NCBI RefSeq assembly: GCF_026914265.1
Contig: NC_069136.1
Span: 36,377,406 to 36,441,405, forward strand
Direction: 5' to 3'
Source of the DNA: Mya arenaria
Taxonomy: Eukaryota; Mollusca; Bivalvia; Myida; Myidae
Length of the DNA stretch: 64,000 bases
Below, piece by piece: positions 1-12,624 of the stretch. Every line of letters starts with the position of its first letter. The first letter of the stretch is position 1. The notes under the pieces were generated by a model. It was given only the letters and a program-made list of their open reading frames with translations, did not search any database and was not told where the DNA came from. Made by a program: the position numbers and the translations under genes.

Positions 1-1920
1 TGTTGCATTTGCAGTAACTACAGGGGGAAGTTGTGAATGAACTTTGTGTAACGTTGCACAGATTCCCAACGGACGATAAGCTCAGAAAACTCTGGATTAA
101 ACGTGTGAAAGCTGTCAGTCCAAACTTTGTGTCAAGTTTGAAAAACGATCGCCTTTGTTCTGTTCACTTCGCCAACGGCAAATACACGAAGGAAAACCCC
201 GTTCCGTGTGTGTTTATCATAAACAACAAGGAAAAGATATTTAAATTATCAAAGGTAAGCCGAGTTTGTCGTTGTGAAACTAGTTTCATCTTGTTTATCA
301 TTCTTTGTGAATCACTAGCTACTTATTTTAAATATATTGAACAACATCATGAACATGTTTATCTAAACTTTATATGAATGTATTTCACTGTTTACCAACA
401 CTATTGGAAATTGTCAAACAAAAGATTTGGTTCTGTTATATTACATGTTTATAGTTTGCTAAAACAAGGGGGATTTTTTACCTGTTTTTATTACTATATG
501 TTGTTCTGGATCTGGATGGTACGTTGCAGGGCCTTTCAGCATATAAGCAACGTAGCATCATGAATATCATATCAAGGATTTTTGTTCGTTTCTGTGAAAT
601 ATCGAAAATAATACTCACAAAATAGAACCATAAGAAATACTAAGAATCCTGTTTATTTATGTATTTTCAGGTGGAAAGTTCAGAACCGGCATACAAATGT
701 AATGACGAAGACCAAGAGGCGGAGAATGAAGAGTATGATGGGCCAGACTGTACGTTAACTACAAGCAGTGTATCCGAATATGCTTCAATCAAGTTCCATG
801 ACTATGCTGGCCAGATTGAATTTCCTGTTCAGAAAACGCTAAATAAAGACACACAGGCTGACAATGTAGGAGTGTCCTTTTCTACTCAGACGGAAGGGAC
901 TAGTTCAGTTTCAGTTACGAAGTGTAGTGTTTCAACACAAACAGACTTTGAAACTCCATTATGTAAATGTATGTCAAAAACAACTTCTGAAGTTGGAGTA
1001 CAAGTTAACAAACCTGACCTGACTGTGGAAGACATTAAAAGTAATGAGATGTGTATGTTTTACACAGGTCTACCTAATGTGGAAACTTTTCATTTACTTT
1101 TTGATGAAATGGATGATGTAGAGAGTCACACAAATAAATGCGGAAATGGAGAAAACAAGGGCCGGCCAAGAGCGCTACGACTTATTGATGATTTTTTTTA
1201 ATTTTGGTGCGTTTAAGATTAGGGCTTCTTCTTGAGGACTTAGCAAGGAGATTCCATGTGTCGAAATCAACATGTTCAAACATAACAAACCACTGGATTT
1301 CATACATGAGTGTGAAACTGTCGACATTAGTTGCTTGGCCATCCTGAAAGACATTAAAAGTTACAATGCCACAGAAGTTCAAACGGAAATACCCGAACTG
1401 CCGCATAATCATTGACTGCACTGAGTTCTACACAGAAACACCACAATCACTTGCTAACAAATCAATGATGTACTCACACTACAAGTCACATATGACTTGG
1501 AAGGCACTTTTAGGAATAAGTCCATCTGGAATTATAACTTTCGTTTCGGACCTATGGAGTGGAAGCATTAGCGATAAACAGTTGACAATTAAATCAGGAC
1601 TCCTTGATTTGTGTGAAGCTGGTGATGGGATAATGGCTGATAAGGGTTTTCTAATATTGGATTTGACAACACCACGCGGCATGCATCTGATTATTCCACC
1701 CTTGAAATTACAAAAGTTTAACCGTCAACAAGTTGAAGAAACAAGGAGAATCGCAAACTTGCGAATTGACGTAGAACGTGCTATGGAAAGAGTGAAAAAC
1801 TTCAGAATTTTGCAAGGTGTAATGCCTATAACATTGTCTAAGCAAGCATCAAAAATCCTGGAAGTTTGTGTTGCTCTGTCAAATTTGTTGCCACCATTAG
1901 TACATGATGATGACAATTGA
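1..1920 (+). pseudogene. THAP-DDE transposase of ISL2EU-type copy 1, broken
   Basis: The window opens in the zinc-coordinating start of a THAP domain (CCIC at bases 1-12), followed by LHRFP and LCSVHF, the HRFP and C-x2-H parts of a C2CH THAP finger. A one-base frameshift lies between CCICSNYRGK and the HRFP part. The THAP exon ends at 254 with a GTAAGC donor, and the acceptor (TATTTTCAG) is at 661-670. One long exon, 671-1920, encodes an acidic linker and the DDE_4-type catalytic core: IIIDCTEFY (first Asp), MADKGF (second Asp), DVERAMERVKNF (Glu). A frameshift near 1198 after LIDDFF and an in-frame stop near 1345 break the catalytic exon. In copy 2 the same region is split into two exons. 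It would have bound the element's ends through THAP and cut DNA; it is not functional now. Confidence 0.8.
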
Positions 1921-2055
1921 ATATGACCATTGTTAAAAGACAGTACTGGGGAATATACTTTTATTAACATTGCTTCAGGCTTCTTTCTTGATATGTTCTT
2001 AAACTTGTTTAATAAAAGTTTACATTTTATGACATGAAAGATCATATACATACTA

Positions 2056-2100
2056 TTTAAAGCTGCGCTCTCACAGATTTACCATTTTTACAACTTTCTT
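2056..2100 (+). repeat. Half of a TTTAAA-flanked miniature element
   Basis: TTTAAAGCTGCGCTCTCACA followed by GATTTACCATTTTTACAACTT matches the left ends of the elements at 43510 and 58673. No matching right end was found before 3070, so this is a single terminal fragment lying between the two convergent transposon genes. Confidence 0.6.
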
Positions 2101-3454
2101 GCCAATTGATGTTGCCTAGTTAAGAGCACAATTGCATGTTGTTTGCTTTGGTTTAATCACCAATATAATTGTAACTTTACTTCTGAAAATAAACTGTTAC
2201 ACACTTAATGTACTTTTTGTATGATTTGTTATTCAGTCTCCTTTAAGCTGGAATTGGCATTGCAGAGTTTAGTGCTCTGGCTTGATTAAACTGATTGAAT
2301 CTAACCTCCACCGACTTGCACTCATTATTCATTAAGACAAAACAACCACTCTCGCTAAAGACTTTATCATAGCATTTGTCATTCCAGTTAAATGAAGTTA
2401 TGTAATACCAGTTAACAATCAAAGAACTGATTCAACACTCTAAAAACCATAGCCGGTAAGTGACATCTGTACATTTAGATTTGCTTGGTTACCCACTTGA
2501 CTCTTGAGTCTGAACACAAACACTGTTTTTCAATAAAAGAAGAAAAAAAAACTAATTATTTTCATTCCAAGCATTTTATTCAATTCAAGTATTGTTGTCA
2601 ATGAAAAAGAGAAGTTCATGATGATACATTTAATAAGATCATAAAAACATAGGTATAAATCAAAGAATTAATCAACGACACAAAAATGTTCATGTGATAT
2701 ATAGTATTGGTGGCCGTGTGGACTAGCTGGTTGTTTTCAAATTTTTTCTATACTTGAGAAGTGTCAGAATACTTTTTATGCTATAAACTGTATTTTTGTG
2801 CAATTTATATATCATAGAGTAAACTAATGATCAATAAGTGCTTTCAGTTGCTTTACTGGGAAAACTGTTTTTGTTCAAAACATAAGCGAGTCATTTTAAG
2901 TCTGAGTTTTAGACTCGCACTAAAAAAACTGAATCTTTAAAGCAAACTATTAAATGTAACAACAAAATGCTAGCACCAATTCCGTTTTAACAAACTCTTT
3001 TTTTGTCTATTTACACATAATGAACAAGAACTGTTTGATTTTTCTATTTACACTTTAAACACATTAAGTTTCTTTACATTAGTTCTTTACCCCGTTTGAC
3101 ACGCTCTGTGAACAATTCTGGTATAACAGCCTTTACATAAAAACTGTTGAGTTTACCTAGCATGTCAACCCAAAAATCATTATCAAAAGGTATTCTCTCC
3201 ACACTATGACCCTTCAAAGTCCACACAAAACAAGAGGCCCAAAAGGGCATATGCTCTACTGGCATGGCTTGTGTGGTCATATCAATCCAGAGCATGTATG
3301 TATGGGTAAAAGGCAACAGACATATACTTTATGGTTTGTGTTTGGGTTACCTGAAAACGTAGCACGTTCAACATCTGAGCCCAGAAAGTATTGTAAGCAG
3401 ATTAGTTGCATGAACTACTTTAATATGTGCCAAGTAAAAGTCATTTGACAAAAA

Positions 3455-4235
3455 TACTAGAAATGTGTCCATAGGACACGGATGCCCCCACTTCGATTTT
3501 TTGTCACAGAAAATAAGCCATAATGATTATTCAGGATAATCTGAGGGCCCTAACTCCTAAATGATTAAAGCGATTTCCATGGCTATCGAACTTGATCAAG
3601 ATATTATGGTCACAAACATGTGTTAAAAGTTTGGTGAGGATTGGACAAACAGTTTTCAAGAATTAGATCGGAAACAATCTTCGGGACGTATTTTTCAAGT
3701 CTTTTTTTGCAAATAAAGGGCCGTAACTCCTAAATGACAAAAGCGATTTCCATGGCTATCGAACTTGATCAAGATATTATGGTCACAATCATGTATGTAA
3801 AGTTTGGTGAGGATTGGACACATACTTTTCAAGAATTAGATTGGAAACATATATTTTTGAAGTATTTTTGGCAAAAAAGGGCCGTAACTCCTAAATGACT
3901 AAAGCGATTTCCATGACTATCGAACTTGATCAAGATATTATGGTCACAAACATGTGTTTAAAGTTTGGTGAGGATTGGACAAACGGTTTTCAAGAATTAG
4001 ATCGGAAACAATCTTCGGGAGTTTTTGGCAAAAAAGGGCCGTAACTCCTAAATGACTAAAGCGATTTCCATGAATATCGAACTTGATCAAGATATGATGG
4101 TCACAAACATGTGTTTAAAGTTTGGTGAGGATTGGACAAACGGTTTTCAAGAATTAGATCGGAAACAATCTTCGGGACGTACGTACGTACGTACGGACAA
4201 GGGCAACCCTATATGCCGCCACTTTGTGGGGGCAT
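3455..4235. repeat. Nested element with four 157-173 bp internal repeats
   Basis: Absent from the sister repeat at 30138-31463, where the flanks meet at a run of A. Its ends carry the inverted 10-mers ATGCCCCCAC (3482-3491) and GTGGGGGCAT (4226-4235). The interior consists of four tandem units, each starting near ACTCCTAAATGA (about 3554, 3727, 3888, 4045) and sharing GATTTCCATG, GAACTTGATCAAGATAT and AAGTTTGGTGAGGATTGGAC. The last unit is followed by a short ACGT run (about 4178-4195). No protein is encoded; short open frames inside are products of the repeat. Confidence 0.75.
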
Positions 4236-4826
4236 AAAAATGCTTTCAAAACTGTACTCATAGTAAAAATTTCTGTAGTTTTAAAAGTTAAAAAAAGTTG
4301 GTCAAAAGGTCAAAGTCAAGGGCATCCTAGGACAACATTGATCAATTTGAACAAACATTCACAATCAATTGTGCTGAGATGGATGCACGAACACACAAAA
4401 AAAAATTCAAACCTTTCCAGATTTATGTTTATCAAACCTGTGAACCCTGGGTGTGGCCAGTAATGACATCAGGTGCATAACTTAAACATTCACAACCAAT
4501 TTTGTTAAGATGAATGTGCAAACTACATAACTTAAAGCTAAAAAATGGCCTTTGGGCTTTCAACAAGAACAAGGCAGAGTAATTCACAAAATCAACTGCA
4601 GAAGCAAAAGGCAAATTGTCTCTCAAAATCCTAGATTTGCAAATTGTCTCCCTTAACTCTAGACTTGAATTTACATGTACATGTAAACTTGGCTAAAAAT
4701 AGAATTCGCTCATGCAGACCTGGCTAAAAATAGAAAGCATTTTTTTTTAAACTTTCATGGCCCATAATCTAGGCATTTATGGACGGATCTGGCTGGTTTT
4801 CGAAAGGAACCGAGCTCTAATGGATA

Positions 4827-5643
4827 TAGAGGATCTGACATGAGTTGTCATTTAATACCAATTTTTATTAAACGAGTTCAGGAAAACTGTTAGTTAGCGA
4901 GCCTTTGGCGAGCTTACTAACAGTTTTCCTGGACGAGTTAAATAAAAATTGGTATTAAATGACAACGAGTGTCAGATTCTTTTTATCACATGCTTTTTCC
5001 GGTATAAAATGGCAAACAAAACCCTACCTGTTTCACCTGCGAGGCTTATGAGCCGAATATCACCAAATGTTGTCATTTCCCGCGCTACATGCATTGCAGG
5101 AATGTAGTACCAGGATTTATTTAAAACAGCATATATACCCGATCGTTTTAATTCCGTTTATTTAAGAATGCATTCTCAGATGATATCCAGTAAAAATCAC
5201 ACTGTAAACACTTTAATTTTAACGAAATCTTTCTTTCTGTTATACCGGAAGTGAACATAAACATCATGACGTCATCTAGTAGATGTGACGTCATAATGTT
5301 AATGTTCATTTTCGGTTAAAATAAACTAAATTTTGGACGCTTTTAAATTTGCTTTTTCAAGATATCAAGACGACATATTTTGTTATCCTCTTAATATTTA
5401 GAAAGAAATTCAACTACTCTAACAAAACAAATATTTGTTATAGAAATAAAATAAGAATTGAAGGTTTGGTATACAGGAATATTACCAATTAGCAGTTCCT
5501 TTTTGCCAATTAACTTTTTATATAAATGCGGAGCGATATATTTTCTGACCAATAGAAGAAGAGCAATGTTATATTACACATGTGTAATATAAAAAAATAC
5601 GTGATGGTTATATTAAACCGGAAACAAGGTGTAGCATGTGATA
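4827..5643. repeat. Foldback element with 145-bp hairpin
   Basis: This interrupts the 175-bp unit of the host repeat between GGATAT and ATCTATATACTG; the sister copy reads through as GGATATCTAGATACTG, which implies a short AT duplication. Bases 4833-4977 form a long near-perfect inverted repeat (arms around ATCTGACATGAG and CGAGTGTCAGAT, apex near CCTTTGG at 4902). Beyond it, TTTATCACATGCT with TTTCCGGT (about 4980) is inverted near the far end as AAACCGGAAAC and AGCATGTGATAAA (about 5612-5645). Contains no gene. Confidence 0.7.
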
Positions 5644-6991
5644 AATCTATATACTGTACAAGTTTCATCGAGATACAATCAAAACTGAAGACTGTATCGT
5701 GTTCACAAGCAATTGTTTACAGACGCACGAACGCACGGATGCACATACTACGTACACATTACCATCGCATAAGCTCTTCTGACCTTTGGCCAGTAGAGCT
5801 AAAAAATCACACCATTTTCTTTCTGTTAAGGCCATTTGACCTTGAACTTGGAAATAGTAGCTGTAATTTTTTTTCATGGTTACTTCGCCATTCACTATTG
5901 AACAACAAAATGTTTTGTCTACACAGGCCTCTTCTGGTGAACAGTTTCTAAATTTATATGGGCATTTTATCTCTAAGACCCCCTTGGTGTGAGCACATTT
6001 CTTACAACAGTCTACTATTCCATCTGGGCTTGATCCCAAGTGTGGTAGACTTGGCTTTACCACAAGGCCAGATGAAAAGTTTCAGCCCGGGGTGAGTTAT
6101 TTGAATACGCCTTTGGTACACACGCTTGGCAGCTGGTTCATGACTTCTGCCCATCTAGTAGCTGCAGTATCAAATTCGTCATTGTACCCCATAATGGATC
6201 GCAACAATATATCAGGTTTTGTTTCAGTTTTTTTCTTACAAATAGTTCCAAAACTGGAACTTGTTAACCTGCCAGCCCTTGCATTTTTCCAATGGTAACT
6301 TTTATGTTGTCCTTTTGTTGAGTTTTCAATAAGAAAACAGTCATCCTGCTTACAGTTCAATGATTTAAAATATGTTTTGAAATTATTTTCACACATTGAA
6401 CTTTTTAAGTCAACACTGTCTTTGTAAAAGAAATCCACAGAATGAAGTTTGTGAAGCACTGGTATTGGCTCTTCTGATGCAACAAGTTCAGAATCACTCA
6501 ACAAAAAAGCAGCATATGTGGAGCACATTTTTTAAGTTTTTCCCCAAATGCTAATGAATTCAGAGGTTTAACAATGTGCAGGTTGTCAACTTTACATTTA
6601 GTAGATGGGCTAACTTTCTGTAAAGTGTCATTTTCAAATTTCAGCTTTTTGAATACAAGATGCTGAGACCTTTGAGGGCTTATTTTTCTTTTCCTCGGCT
6701 GGTTCCATTTACATTTTGTTGAAGTTGGCGCATTCAAACCATCCTTCTGTTTGGAACCGATATCAACAAGGGCGTACAGCAACGCAGCAACATGGTTGCA
6801 GGATTCCCCCTCCCTGAAACATGAAAAGAAAACTTGTATGAGTATGATAAAAAATTCTGCATTATTCATTGCAATTTAAAATTATTCAGAAACCTGTAAT
6901 CTGACAAAACAGTGAACGGACGCACAACAGGGAGTTAGGAACACTTTTGGATAACAATGATTTAAATAAATTTATTGACCAACACCTCCTT

Positions 6992-7219
6992 CAAACAACT
7001 AGGCCCGTAGCTACTGCTACTTTGGGATGACGCTGATTGAAATGAGTTCATTGAACGACACCCCCTTCCCCTCCTTCGGTTTGCATTTAAAATTCAGGGT
7101 ATTTTCAAACAACCAGGCACGTAGCTAGGGCTATTTTGGAATGACGCAGATCCAAGTTATTTTTTGATGGACTCCCCCTAGCCCCTTCGTTTTGTATTTC
7201 AAGTTCAGGCTTTTTTTAT
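6992..7219. repeat. 114-bp tandem duplication in the YqaJ intron
   Basis: Two diverged units, starting CAAACAACTAGGCCCGTAGC (6992) and CAAACAACCAGGCACGTAGC (7106), share TGGGATGACGC/TGGAATGACGC and a C-rich stretch ending in TTCAGG. The unit lies within the intron of the copy 1 nuclease gene (7477 to 6814), and nothing else is recognisable there. Confidence 0.6.
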
Positions 7220-8158
7220 TACACAAACTTTGACCAGTCTAAATGTCATTGCACATCTGCGTAGTCAGCTATGGCCCTGTCATTTTTTTTTATAATCACT
7301 GGCAATTTTGGTGCATCTTAAGCTTTTATTAGAACACCAACATTATTGCCAGGTGGGGTATCATTATAATGATGCATCATAAAATAATGAGTATGTCAAC
7401 ACCCTGCATCAAAAGGAGATGTTATTATCTAAAAGTGCATGTATACATCTCATTCTAAATGTGAATAGTAAATTTACCCAGCAGCACAGTTGCATCCAGC
7501 AGCATGAACCTTTCCCGATACTTTAGACAGACAGGCCCATGGTTCATAATCCTTTTTTTGAACATCAGACCCTGGTAAGGACAGAATGACCTTTGCTCTT
7601 ACGTAGCAGTGGGAACATTTATGTGATATCTGATTGTATTTCACACTATGGACATGTCCATCTTCGTAGAACACTTTGGCTTTTAATTGTTTTCTTGCAT
7701 TCATGTTCTGATTGTCAAACGTGCGTGAACGGTTTAACACAAGGTAATTGTATAAATCCTGCGTCCTGAAGAAGGGAATTTTTAACACATCGTCCTCCCA
7801 ACAACCTTTTAAACTGCCTGGCTCTGGCAATTTTTCACCTAGCGGCATGGTAAATAATTCCTCCTGTCGTTCAAGTTTGTTGTTATTGTCCTGAATATTA
7901 ATCTCTTTCAATGTCCGTTTTCCGATTTGTACAAGGCCTCGGGCACGTTTTATTAACTCCGGTCTATTTCCTGACACATGTGCTCCTCTATCTCGTAAAT
8001 ATATCTTAAGTTCACGCACTGATAATTTGTCAAATTGACACGGATCACCGACCTCTTTATTCGACGCCATTATCCTGTCAATTGTTACTCACCGGAAGTT
8101 GAGGTCAACTACGAACGATAATTTGCTAAGGGAGGTAACAACGGTTATTGAACAGGAC

Positions 8159-9106
8159 TATAACGAGTACACAAATATTTGTAGTCTTTTTAACTGATGT
8201 TGTCACACTTTTTTAACTGATTGTTGTCACACTTTTGGTTTGTTCTGTTTTGTACAACTGTAAAGATGTTTAGCTCAATCGTAATAAAAATACCCATAAA
8301 GAGGCTTTTTTCACAATAAAAAGAAGGTTTATAGTTCAGAGTTTACTTTAAAAACTTACATCATAGATATTGATATCATGCAATCATTTTTTCATGATCA
8401 AACATGTTTCTTGCTTGGGAACTTTTCAATAATATTATATTATTTGTTCATTCAACTGAGGAAAAATGTTTCTTGAAATGCATATTTTTTTTTCCTGCAA
8501 ATCATGCTTAATTAATGTTATTGATCTTATGTTTCAACTACTACCTTCAGTTTTCAATTTAAAAAAAGGTTTCAGTTCATAGTTGTTAAATTTTAGTCAT
8601 CTAATCTGGTAAAAACATTCGGTAACTGATATATGAAGTGCAATTTGAAAATGGCAAATAGGACAGTTTCGCAGTAATTTTAATTTCAAAAAGTATTTAT
8701 TTGCTGCTTTTTTCCAAAAAGTGACAAATTTTCACAACTATTTTGTGTATAAAGTTATGAACCATCATTTAAATAGTAAAATTGCAATATAAACCATACT
8801 TTTAAAAATAAAATGTCATATAGAATAGTTTTGCAGTGAAACAAGAGTTTAGTTTTTAGGCAACTTTGACCGCGAAACTGTTCTAAGTAACATATTGTAA
8901 TAAATACATATTTTTAAAAGGCATTGGTTAAAGTCTGAGTCATACCTATATTTCTGACATCATTTTGAACTAAGTTTCTGAATAAAGTAACAAGAAAAGC
9001 CTTAATAAGAAAAATAAACAGTTTTTAGCTTCTCCTGAACAATTTACAAAAATGCAGATGGAACAGTTTCGCGCTCAGCCCTCGAGATGCTCTTGATGAG
9101 CATTTC
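8159..9106. other. Non-coding gap between transposon copy 1 and the fossil polymerase
   Basis: AT-rich with no gene seen. The motif GGACAGTTTCGC or a close variant occurs at about 8662, 8823, 8871 (inverted) and 9060. It may be part of the upstream region of the polymerase-bearing element, but no terminal repeat was found. Confidence 0.4.
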
Positions 9107-12100
9107 ATGCAACACGCAGGCCAAAGTGGTGGAGGCAGAAAAAGGACTCGTGATGACAGAGCAGATACCAATGTCAGTCATAAGAAACAAAAATTAACAG
9201 CAAAAGACGATGCGAAAGCATACTATCGGATGGATAATATCAGTGAAAAAAGAATAGAAAAGTTCAACTCGACAGCATCGTATTACAAAATTTCAGTAAA
9301 CGATATCCAGATCAGGGAGCTTCCCAATATTATCAAAACTTTGAAACAAATTTTCCAGTCAATCATTGACACTATTGCAGGCGAAATACCATCTTCCGAC
9401 AAAGTGAGAATTACAATGGATAGCCCGCAGTTGGACTTTCCAATCATTACTCGATTTATGAGAAGGTCTGAACTTACAGTCGACAGACTTTTGTCAGAAA
9501 TAGAGAGAGTGCTTCAGTCGTATGAACAATTTGTGCTTGATGAAACGTTTGGATTGGAGTTCGTTCATGTACATTTACCTTCTGGAAGTGGAAGTCGTGG
9601 CAAACCTTATGTGGACATTTCAAAGATGTTGAACAATAAGGGAAGTGTCATTCAGATAAGAAATACTGATGAACTTTGTTGTGCATGCGCACTAGTTACA
9701 GCAATAGCACGTATTGAAAAACACCCGCAGTGGGATTACATACGTAAAGGGCGTCATGCGCAAAAACAGTTGGCACTTAACTTACACGAGAAGGCTGGGG
9801 TACCTTTAAAACGATGTGGTATTGAAGAAATAAAGCAGCTTCAAGCAGTGCTTCCTAATTATAAGATCGTTGTTTTATCGAAGAACCACTTCAATGCTAT
9901 TATCTATGAAGGACCGGAAGATGGAAACCTATTTACTTATACTCACACAATGAACACTTTGATGTAATCACGACAGTCGCCGGTTTTCTGAATAGAAGTT
10001 ACTTTTGCATTCAATGTAAAAAGGGATACAGTAACAAAGAGCAACATGCCTGCAACAATCCGTGCGTTTACTGTCATCGTTTACACGAGGACGATACTAC
10101 TCACTGGGAATATTGTAGTGACTGCAATAGATATTTTATCAACACAGCATGTTTTGCAATGCACAAGCAGAATCATGATTCTGGAACATCCACTTGTTGT
10201 CTGTATTATAAATGTAGAGAATGCGGACAAGCAATTAATATGCGGAAGCATAAGAAACCTCACATGTGTAATGGAACATACTGTAAAACCTGCAAAGAAT
10301 TTGTGGAAGAAGATCACAAGTGTTTCATGCAGCCAGTGGACAAAAAGGATCTTTGACCACAACTACTAAAGCAAAAACCAAGGACACCAAATATATATTT
10401 TTTGACTTTGAATGCACACAAGATCAACAACTCTAATGCGAGAAAGGCTATCTTTCAGGCGTGAACGGGAAGTGTGGTAATTGCAATAAAGCAAATTGTG
10501 GCTCCTTTGAACATCAGCCGAACTTATGCGTCGTGCAAAGGGTATGCACTCAGTGTCTTGATAGTAACTAATGTATCGATTCAGAGTGTGATCATTGTGG
10601 AAAAAATGAACTAGTTTTCAAAGGAGAGCAAACCACACAGCAGTTTTGTCAATGGTTATTCTCTGAGGAGAATGTTGGTGCTACCGTCATTTGTCATAAC
10701 TTTAAGGGCTACGACAGCTATCAAATTTTACAATACTTACATGACAATGCCATCCTACCTGAGGTCATTACCAATGGTACGAAATTTATGTCCATCAAAG
10801 TTCCTGTGTGCAAGATCCGCTTCATAGACTCTATTAATTTCATCCCGATGGCTTTAGCGTACATGCCTAAAGCATTTGGAACATCAGAATTAGCAAAGGG
10901 GTATTTTCCACATCTGTTTAATCGAGAGGAAAATCAAACAAAACCCTGACCGAGTTACCGGACCTTAAGTACTACACCCCAGATGGTATGAAAATAGACA
11001 ACGATTGGAGTTCCTTGCATGGTATGACATACACAAAAACGACGCGTTTGATTTTCAATATGAACTGTTAAAATACTGCCGATCAGATGTGGACATTCTG
11101 AGGAAATGCTGTCTGAAGTTTCGTGAATTGTTTCAGGAAATAACGAAAAAGGATGAAGTTCTTGGCATAGATCCGTTTGAAAAATATTTGACCATTGCAT
11201 CGGCATGTAATTTGGTGTTCAGGCGAAATTTTCTTGAGCACGAAAGTATTGGCATTATTCCAACGCACGGGTACAGACCTGAAGAGAAACAGTCTGTTTT
11301 AGCATACAAATGGTTGGCTTACATTGCACACCAAAAAGATGTGTACATACAACATGGACGAAATGTCGTTGAAAAACAAATAGGTCCTTACAAAGTTGAT
11401 GGATACTACGAAACTGAAGAAGGAGAGAAAGTTGTTTTAGAAATGAATGGTTGCTTTTGGCACGGTTGCAACCGTTGCTTTAAAAGTAACACCATCAATT
11501 CCGTGAATGATATGACAATGGGCGATCTGTTTACCAAAACAATGGATAAACAACAGTATATAGAGTCCCTGGGATATACGTACATGTCGAAGTGGGAATG
11601 CAATTTTAAAAAGGAAATACAAGATGTTCCAGAGTTGCAAGAATTTATCAAATCTGTAAATATAGTGACCCCTTTGGAGCCGCAAGATGCGTTTTACGCA
11701 GGGAGAACAGAAGGATTTAAATTATACGAAGAAGCGTCAAAGGACCAAGAAATTAACTATTATGACGTTACATCGTTATATCCATATGTTAACAAAACTG
11801 GGAAAATACCTCTAGGGCATCCCGAAATTGTCACAGAAAATTTCAAAGACACTACTAAATACGAGGGTCTCATCAAGTGTAAAATTGTACCTCCACGAAG
11901 ACTCTACCTGCCTGTTTTACCCATGAAGTCGAATGGAAAACTGCTCTTCAGCCTATGCAGACCAATACCAGCAGTCGCCATGTCAGCACACTGATGATGA
12001 AAGAGCTTTCCTGGGTACTTGGGTTACAGATGAGGTGAAAATGGCCCTGTTTCAGGGCTACAAAATACTGAATATCTATGAAGTTTGGCATTTTGATAAG

Positions 12101-12538
12101 ATATCACAGTATGACCAAAACTCCAAATGCGGCGGTATATTCACTGAATATGTGAATACCTTCCTAAAAGTCAAACATGAGGCCAGTGGGTGGCCTGAAT
12201 GTTGCAAAACAGAAGATGACAAGCAGTCATATATTCAAAGATTTTATGACAAAGAAGGTAACACTCTTAGACTATGATAGGATATGCAAAAATCCAGGCC
12301 TTCAATCCTTGGCAAAGCTGATGCTTAACTCCTTCTGGGGCAAGTTTGGCCAACGTACAAACCTAGCACAGACGTCTTATGTAACAGATACAAAGGAATT
12401 CTTTGACTTTATGACCAGCGATCAACAAGAAATAAAGAACATCCGTTTTGTAAATGAAGAAACTGTGCAGTTAGACTGGGCATACAATGAAGATTTTATT
12501 GAGGCTTCTTCTCGGACAAACGTTGTCATAGCTGCATA

Positions 12539-12575
12539 TTGTCCTTTCCGATAACTTGGTTACTTCCCCTGATTT
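12539..12575 (+). repeat. Left terminal inverted repeat of ISL2EU-type copy 2
   Basis: TTGTCCTTTCCGATAACTTG and the following GTTACTTCCCCTGA match the inverted right end with a few differences (about 26 of 32). A further shared feature internal to it, ACTTCCGGGGAA (about 12600), is echoed near 18937 (CCCCGGAAGT), so the subterminal regions are also symmetric. Confidence 0.85.
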
Positions 12576-12624
12576 CTAAGGGAGGCTACTCCATTTCCTA
12601 CTTCCGGGGAATACATTTTGCAAG

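Larger units (their letters stand above)
3231..5802 (+). repeat. Unclassified interspersed repeat, copy 1, inserted in the YqaJ gene
   Basis: It begins CAAGAGGCCCAAAAGG and ends GGCCAGTAGAGCTAA. A second copy with the same ends lies at 30138-31463. Near the ends are inverted 11-mers, GCTCTACTGGC and GCCAGTAGAGC. It interrupts the YqaJ reading frame between WCDF and FVWT, with AAAA on both sides as the likely target duplication (3227-3230 and 5803-5806). The 3' part carries a unit of about 175 bp (GGATCTGGCTGG, CGAAAGGAACCGAGCTC, CAAGTTTCATC) that is tandemly tripled in the second copy. It holds no coding capacity that I recognise. Two further insertions (3455-4235 and 4827-5643) are absent from copy 2, which makes them later events. 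Confidence 0.75.
3074..8070 (-). pseudogene. SAP-SWIM-YqaJ nuclease of ISL2EU-type copy 1, broken
   Basis: Read from 8070: exon 1 (8070 to 7478) encodes a SAP-like helix pair (LKIYLRDRGAHVSGNRPELI), a charged segment and the first cysteines of a SWIM finger (CNC). A GTAAAT donor and a TTTCAG acceptor (exon 2 from 6813) join it to GEGESCNHVAALLYA, completing the CxC...CxH SWIM motif. Next come a basic stretch (KRKISPQRS) and a YqaJ/lambda-exonuclease domain with LGSSPDG, GVLEIKCP and YYFQVQGQM. The domain is disrupted by frame changes between 6100 and 6530 and split by the repeat at 3231-5802; its last 48 codons (ending LFTERVKRGKELM) lie at 3074-3230. The gene is dead. Copy 2 has an extra intron inside the region matching exon 1 here. 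Confidence 0.8.
1..8158. mobile_element. ISL2EU-type two-gene DNA transposon, copy 1 (decayed, left end outside window)
   Basis: This element carries a THAP-DDE transposase on the plus strand (1-1920) and, converging on it, a SAP-SWIM-YqaJ nuclease on the minus strand (8070 to 3074). That gene pair is characteristic of ISL2EU elements of the PIF/Harbinger-ISL2EU-Spy group. The right end is placed near 8158 because the reverse complement there (GTCCTGTTCAATAACC and onward) resembles the terminus of copy 2 (GTCCTTTCCGATAACT). The window begins inside the THAP domain, so the left terminus is not visible. Both genes are broken, and the YqaJ gene carries nested insertions. The stretch 1921-3073 between the two stop codons is AT-rich and non-coding apart from half of a miniature element at 2056. 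Proteins are clearly related to copy 2 but well diverged, so this is a different family or an older wave. Confidence 0.75.

Noticed and set aside
3206-4463. Short open frames such as the 80-codon frame at 3206 and the 79-codon frame at 4224
   Set aside because: They lie within interspersed repeats and recur in the other copy of the repeat, with no protein similarity recognised.
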